Shown here piece by piece: positions 30,119 to 33,443 of a stretch of DNA of 33,443 nucleotides. The stretch is from a virus, in IMG/VR virus record IMGVR_UViG_3300022847_000015, positions 1 through 33,443 of that record; one strand, given 5' to 3'. The translations under genes were made by a program, and so were the position numbers. Position 1 is the stretch's first letter; each line of letters opens with the position of its first letter. Under the pieces are notes generated by a model. It was not told where the DNA came from. It made no database searches and saw only the letters and a program-made list of their open reading frames with translations.

Positions 30119-31256
30119 ACAAGCCCCGGTGTCAGAGCCGCTATTGCTGGATCAGCGCGTAGCAGGACAGACCGCACTCTCGAAGTTCGATAAGTGCCCG
30201 CGTGATTACTTCATGTACCGGAGCATGGGAGGCGGAGTCCAGTCTCACGCTATGGCCCGGGGAATCGCTTGGCATGGAGGGATTGACCGGCTCACCGAAT
30301 ACATGATTGAGAACGGGGAGCCGATGGTCTCCGGTGAGATTGCCCGGGACTTCGTTGAGGGGTACGCCGACGACAACCCCGAGCTAATCATGCCCGAGAT
30401 GGAACGGGACGCGCTCAGGCTTATGGCGTGGAATTGGGGGGAGGCAACAGTCCTAGACCTGGAGAACATTCTGGGCCATGAGGTATCGGTCTCGATGACC
30501 TTCGGTGACTGGTTGCTCCGGTGCCGAATCGACCTCGTATACGGCTACCCGGACCACATTGCGATCGTGGACTACAAGACCAGTCTCGCCATGCCCCGGG
30601 ATGAAGAGGTGCAGCGAGACTTCCAGGGCAAGTTCTATTCGCTCGCCTGCCTTGACGGAACGGTCGACGGATCCCCGGTCTCACTTGGAGCCGGGATAAA
30701 CGAAACGAACTTCTCCCTCGTCTTCCCCCGCTACCGGGACAAAGAACACGGGCACCTGAAGACCCGCACCGCCGCCTTCAATCGGTCAGACCTAAACGAC
30801 TTCAAGATGTCGCTGACCTCTCAGATCGCCCAGCTCGAGCTTGCTTACGAAACGCAGGAGTGGCCGGCGACTCCCGGGAATCATTGCTCACTCTGTACCG
30901 CACAGGCCCGGTGCCCCATACCTGCCGACCTACGAGACATGCCAGAGGTCACTTCAGTAGCGCAGGCCCAGGAGCTTGCCGAGATTTGGGACCGCATGAA
31001 TCGTGAGAAGACCCGGCTCCAAAAGGGACTGAAGGGCTGGGTCTCTGAGAACGGCCCGCTCCACTTCGGCAAAGACCTCGCGCTCGATCTGACCACCACG
31101 GAAGCAACGTCCCTGAAGGACCGGGACGCGCTGAGAAGGGGAGTTCGCAGCGCGGTTGAGTTCGGAGAGCCCTTCGATATTGACGATCACTTTCAGACGA
31201 AGCACAGCACACGGTTCGGTAAGCGAAAACTCACGGAAGAAGAGAGAGAGCAATGA
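30111..31256 (+). CDS. RecB/Cas4-like PD-(D/E)XK nuclease with Fe-S cysteines
   Basis: A 381-residue nuclease. The catalytic core has CRIDLVYG (D141), IAIVDYKTS (D154, K156) and a QxxxY-type motif (VQRDFQGKFYSLAC), the order of RecB-family PD-(D/E)XK enzymes. C29 near the start (FDKCPRDYF) plus C259, C262 and C268 (HCSLCTAQARCPI) match the four-cysteine Fe-S arrangement of Cas4 and AddB. It probably resects dsDNA ends for the annealing protein encoded upstream. The ATG at 30111 is preferred because GAAGGG lies 8 nt upstream; ATG at 30105 is also possible. The two genes overlap by 8 bp. Confidence 0.82.
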   Translation: MPKQAPVSEPLLLDQRVAGQTALSKFDKCPRDYFMYRSMGGGVQSHAMARGIAWHGGIDRLTEYMIENGEPMVSGEIARDFVEGYADDNPELIMPEMERDALRLMAWNWGEATVLDLENILGHEVSVSMTFGDWLLRCRIDLVYGYPDHIAIVDYKTSLAMPRDEEVQRDFQGKFYSLACLDGTVDGSPVSLGAGINETNFSLVFPRYRDKEHGHLKTRTAAFNRSDLNDFKMSLTSQIAQLELAYETQEWPATPGNHCSLCTAQARCPIPADLRDMPEVTSVAQAQELAEIWDRMNREKTRLQKGLKGWVSENGPLHFGKDLALDLTTTEATSLKDRDALRRGVRSAVEFGEPFDIDDHFQTKHSTRFGKRKLTEEEREQ

Positions 31257-31522
31257 ACGAAGCTGAAGTCAACGAGGCGCTCACGATGGTCATGGGCGCA
31301 CCGCCGGTCCTAGAAACTCGCGTCAGGCAACGGTCTGACAAATGGATCGAATGCCCGCAGACCCGGGCAGCGGCACCGATCCAGCTTCGACCCGGGACAG
31401 ACGATGGGGAAGTCAAGATCCTCATTCATACCCGCGATTCGTCCGGGGCACAGGTCGGTCACATGATCGAGGTCCGGGCCAGCGATCTCAGGACCGCGAT
31501 CGACCTGGCAGAGGTGGCCTGA
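31253..31522 (+). CDS. Hypothetical 89-aa early protein
   Basis: Not recognised. The start is fixed by an ATGA overlap with the nuclease gene and the end by a TGATG overlap. The sequence appears to be a compact alpha/beta domain (VKILIHTRDSSGAQVGHMIE, then SDLRTAIDLAEVA). It may be an accessory of the recombination module. Confidence 0.6.
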   Translation: MNEAEVNEALTMVMGAPPVLETRVRQRSDKWIECPQTRAAAPIQLRPGTDDGEVKILIHTRDSSGAQVGHMIEVRASDLRTAIDLAEVA

Positions 31523-31716
31523 TGGTTTACATAGGAATAGCCGGCCTACTTCTGGCGATCTTCCTCGCAGCTACGGGCCGACTTGGACTGAGCATGGCCG
31601 ACCTACTTGAGCCAGAGCCGGTCGACCACGACTGGATGATCTCTGACCCGGGCGATACCGAGATCAGCTTCACAGAGGCACTACGAACCCACGGATCAGC
31701 GAGGCGAGGCGAATGA
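31522..31716 (+). CDS. 64-aa single-span membrane protein
   Basis: The ATG lies in a TGATG overlap. Residues 2-18 (VYIGIAGLLLAIFLAAT) form one N-terminal transmembrane helix, followed by a short acidic cytoplasmic or external tail (LEPEPVDHDWMISDPGDTE). Function unknown. Its presence in an early operon suggests host takeover or exclusion rather than lysis. Confidence 0.6.
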   Translation: MVYIGIAGLLLAIFLAATGRLGLSMADLLEPEPVDHDWMISDPGDTEISFTEALRTHGSARRGE

Positions 31717-31895
31717 CCCCCCACGACAAGATCAGACACGCGATCATTGCCGAAGGTAACGGCGGGCTTCATACCGACGAGATTGTCTACGCGACCGGGC
31801 TTCCGATAACGAAGGTCCGACTGACACTCGCAGCGATGCTGGCGGCAAGCAGCGTGATTGAGTGTGAACCGGGTTGCTGGATGGTGGCGACCTGA
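31713..31895 (+). CDS. 60-aa winged-helix-like protein
   Basis: The sequence HDKIRHAIIAEGNGGLHTDE followed by IVYATGLPITKVRLTLAAML and SSVIECEPGCWMVAT has the helix, helix-turn-helix and beta-wing order of a minimal winged-helix domain. It may bind DNA as a small early regulator. The start lies in an ATGA overlap and the stop in a TGATG overlap. Confidence 0.6.
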   Translation: MTPHDKIRHAIIAEGNGGLHTDEIVYATGLPITKVRLTLAAMLAASSVIECEPGCWMVAT

Positions 31896-32137
31896 TGCCC
31901 CGCTCTTACGACGACCGCATGAGTGAGCCCCCCGAGCCCCGGTTTGACGAGAACGACCGGGCCGAGCTGAAGGGTCTCTACGCCGAAGCAGAAGAGGTTT
32001 GCGACATGATGAGCGGTCTGCCGACGCAAGCCGCCGGCTTCGATTTCACCGTGGAGATCCGGGCTGCCGTGAAGGGTCTCGAAGACTTGTGTGCCGCGCT
32101 AGAGAACACAGCGGGCGACAACGGGATCCGACTGTGA
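31895..32137 (+). CDS. Hypothetical 80-aa acidic protein
   Basis: Begins [20 protein letters not shown], then a helical charged segment ([19 protein letters not shown]) and a C-terminal helix ([18 protein letters not shown]). Not recognised. The start follows the TGATG overlap; an in-frame ATG seven codons earlier would overlap the previous gene. It ends in a GTGA overlap. Confidence 0.55.
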   Translation: MPRSYDDRMSEPPEPRFDENDRAELKGLYAEAEEVCDMMSGLPTQAAGFDFTVEIRAAVKGLEDLCAALENTAGDNGIRL

Positions 32138-32286
32138 AGCCGGGCATGAACCTCCACGAACACTGCCGTCGCAACGCCGCCAACGCGCTACTCGACATCG
32201 CCCGCGAACGGCACCCGGATCTCGCCTTCCAATCTCCATCCACCAGGGGGCAGACGCTCCCACTAGCAATAAGGGGAGTTACATGA
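32134..32286 (+). CDS. Hypothetical 50-aa protein
   Basis: Starts with GTG in a GTGA overlap ([20 protein letters not shown]) and ends in an ATGA overlap. It has His/Cys/Arg-rich early residues and a short helix ([14 protein letters not shown]). An ATG at 32146 is an alternative start. The main support is its fit between two coupled genes. Confidence 0.5.
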   Translation: MKPGMNLHEHCRRNAANALLDIARERHPDLAFQSPSTRGQTLPLAIRGVT

Positions 32287-32990
32287 GCATCGAAATCAAG
32301 TCCCGCTGGGACGGCAAGGTGCTCTACACCGCCAAGACCGCGCAGGATGTACGAGGGGCCGTGAAGGAGGCAGTCAAGAGAGGCGCAAACCTCAGAGGCG
32401 CGAACCTCGGAGACGCGGACCTCAGAGGCGCGAACCTCAGAGGCGCAAACCTCGGAGGCGCGTACCTCAGAGGCGCGAACCTCAGAGGCGCGAACCTCAG
32501 AGGCGCGAACCTCAGAGGCGCGAACCTCGGAGGCGCGGACCTCAGAGGCGCAAACCTCGGAGGCGCGGACCTCAGAGGCGCAAACCTCGGAGGCGCGAAC
32601 CTCGGAGGCGCGAAAGGGGTGGCACCCGAGCGCCACAACGACCTGCTCATTCTCAAGGATCAGGTCGGCAAGGTCCGCGCCTACAAGCTCGTCAACGCCG
32701 ACCTCAAGTCGCCGACCTCACAAGCGCAGCTCACCTACGAGATCGGCGCGACCCTTGAAGCGACGGGCGACACAGACGAGGACGAGCACTGCGCAGCCGG
32801 AATCAATCTGGCCACCCTGCCCTGGTGTCTCAGGGAGTGGCGAGCGGGCATGAGGATTCTGCTGTGTGAGTTTACGGCCGCGGACATCGCTGCGATCCCG
32901 CACACCTCCGATGGCAAGTTCCGGGTCCACAAAGCCAAGGTGATCCGCGAGGTGGATCTCGATGCGATCTTCGCAAAGGAGCAGACATGA
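32283..32990 (+). CDS. Pentapeptide-repeat protein with DUF5758-like C-terminal domain
   Basis: A 235-residue protein preceded by AAGGGGAG. Residues about 34-110 are 15 near-perfect pentapeptides of the form A(N/D)L(R/G)G, which fold as a right-handed square beta-helix that mimics DNA in gyrase-protecting proteins. The C-terminal half ([18 protein letters not shown], then [17 protein letters not shown] and [20 protein letters not shown]) matches a domain often fused to pentapeptides in phage proteins. The repeat part is short compared with gyrase-binding MfpA or Qnr, so that role is uncertain. Codons within repeats are almost identical, showing recent expansion. Confidence 0.8.
   Translation: MSIEIKSRWDGKVLYTAKTAQDVRGAVKEAVKRGANLRGANLGDADLRGANLRGANLGGAYLRGANLRGANLRGANLRGANLGGADLRGANLGGADLRGANLGGANLGGAKGVAPERHNDLLILKDQVGKVRAYKLVNADLKSPTSQAQLTYEIGATLEATGDTDEDEHCAAGINLATLPWCLREWRAGMRILLCEFTAADIAAIPHTSDGKFRVHKAKVIREVDLDAIFAKEQT
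32388..32612 (+). repeat. 15-bp tandem repeat array encoding pentapeptides
   Basis: About 15 units of 15 bp built on GGCGCGAACCTCAGA with few changes (A/G at the Arg/Gly codon, GCG/GCA, AAC/GAC). The units are in frame with the protein. Copy number could change by slippage or recombination without breaking the frame. Confidence 0.85.
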
Positions 32991-33442
32991 CCACAGCAGA
33001 ACAGAGAGACACCGCATTGGCCCAGGCCAACCGGGTCAGAGCAAGCCACTACCAGATCCGCAACGAGGTAAAGGCGGGCGACCTGACCGTCGCCGAAGTC
33101 CTCTACCTCCACAGCGAAGAGGTCGAGACCATGGCCATCGGCAAGCTCATCCGAGCCCAGGACAGGTGGGGCAAGCAGCGGGCATCCCGGTTGCTGAACC
33201 TGCTGAACATCTCCGACAACCGGCGGATCGGGCTGCTGACTGACCGGCAAGTGAGCCTGCTGGCTGGGCTGACGGCGACGATCAAGCGGAGTGAGCTTGA
33301 GGGCTGGGAGAGGGTCAGCGGCGACTGCCCGGTTCACGCTGCCCAGCTCGCAGAGGTAGGAGAGGGCCTGCTAGACGGCTTCCTCGCCATGTGTGAGGCC
33401 GGGCAGAGAGTGATTGACAACGAGAGGAGCAGCGATGAGTGA
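32987..33442 (+). CDS. mIHF-like nucleoid/integration host factor protein
   Basis: A 151-residue protein starting in an ATGA overlap with AAGGAG upstream. Residues about 9-95 ([66 protein letters not shown]) follow the actinobacterial integration host factor (mIHF) pattern: a long N-terminal helix then a helix-two-turns-helix DNA-binding domain. In hosts, mIHF binds DNA and supports lambda-type integration of mycobacteriophage L5. A phage-borne copy could shape phage DNA for replication, packaging or integration. The last 55 residues are extra relative to host mIHF. Confidence 0.72.
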   Translation: MTTAEQRDTALAQANRVRASHYQIRNEVKAGDLTVAEVLYLHSEEVETMAIGKLIRAQDRWGKQRASRLLNLLNISDNRRIGLLTDRQVSLLAGLTATIKRSELEGWERVSGDCPVHAAQLAEVGEGLLDGFLAMCEAGQRVIDNERSSDE

Positions 33443-33443
33443 C
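33435..33443 (+). CDS. Start of the next gene, cut by window end
   Basis: ATG AGT GAC at the window end begins a new frame that overlaps the mIHF-like stop by 8 bp, with GAGAGGAG upstream. Only three codons are visible, so nothing can be said of the product. Confidence 0.35.

Noticed and set aside
32388-32612. CRISPR-like array
   Set aside because: Units are contiguous 15-bp codon-phased repeats with no spacers and lie within a protein-coding frame.
32046-32656. Minus-strand frames with RASEV or APLRF repeats
   Set aside because: They are reverse-strand readings of the 15-bp pentapeptide-coding array.
1-33443. tRNA or rRNA genes
   Set aside because: No cloverleaf-like or conserved rRNA segments were noticed in the few noncoding stretches.

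Overview
The window is most of a short-tailed (podovirus-like) bacteriophage genome with a high-GC, tightly packed layout in which most neighbouring genes overlap by 1 to 4 bases (ATGA, GTGA, TAATG, TGATG). The last complete gene encodes a protein resembling the actinobacterial integration host factor (mIHF family). Together with the base composition this points to a host in the Actinobacteria in the broad sense. I cannot name the phage or the host. No integrase, tRNA, rRNA, CRISPR array or insertion sequence was seen.

Layout. 1-2098: 3' part of a beta-class DNA methyltransferase, then a DnaB-type replicative helicase. 2315-4031: a minus-strand operon of small genes driven by a near-consensus promoter at 4108-4137 (TTGACA-N18-TATACA). 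It encodes a GWTNYETW-type protein, a 48-aa Cys/His-rich peptide, a possible ArdC-like ssDNA-binding protein, a 99-aa protein, a 42-aa membrane peptide and an AlpA-like helix-turn-helix protein. 4270-7788: packaging region, with a putative small terminase, a 500-bp noncoding stretch ending in three GTATATAC boxes at exact 27-bp period, two tandem paralogous ribbon-helix-helix proteins, and the large terminase. 7872-15103: head genes (zinc-finger-like protein, portal, beta-rich decoration cassette with a LamG-like protein, scaffold-like protein, SU10/DUF5309-like major capsid). 15165-20491: connector, nozzle, fibre and small internal proteins. 20492-26930: a 1403-aa internal/ejection protein and a 657-aa NlpC/P60 virion lysin that share an N-terminal module, with a minus-strand membrane gene between them. 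26927-28179: lysis region (coiled-coil membrane protein, M15 endolysin, 53-aa holin-like protein). 28218-28883: divergent HTH regulator pair around a perfect inverted repeat. 28874-33442: early recombination genes (putative annealing protein, Fe-S RecB/Cas4-like nuclease), several small proteins, a pentapeptide-repeat protein and the mIHF-like protein.

Replication and recombination genes lie at both ends and continue out of the window, as expected if the genome is circular or circularly permuted. There is a portal, adaptor, nozzle and ejection proteins but no tape measure, tail tube or sheath, which supports a short non-contractile tail.

The most unusual signals are: (1) a hexamer CCGGGC (often CCGGGCA) that by hand count is about four times more frequent on the + strand than on the - strand and keeps that orientation even across minus-strand genes and intergenic DNA; (2) the 27-bp-period GTATATAC boxes next to tandem ribbon-helix-helix paralogues between the two terminase genes; (3) a connector gene with no ATG/GTG/TTG start but an ideal ribosome binding site before an ATC codon; (4) a shared, nearly DNA-identical N-terminal tag on two different virion proteins; (5) SSB-like DPLPF tails on both the helicase and a minus-strand protein.
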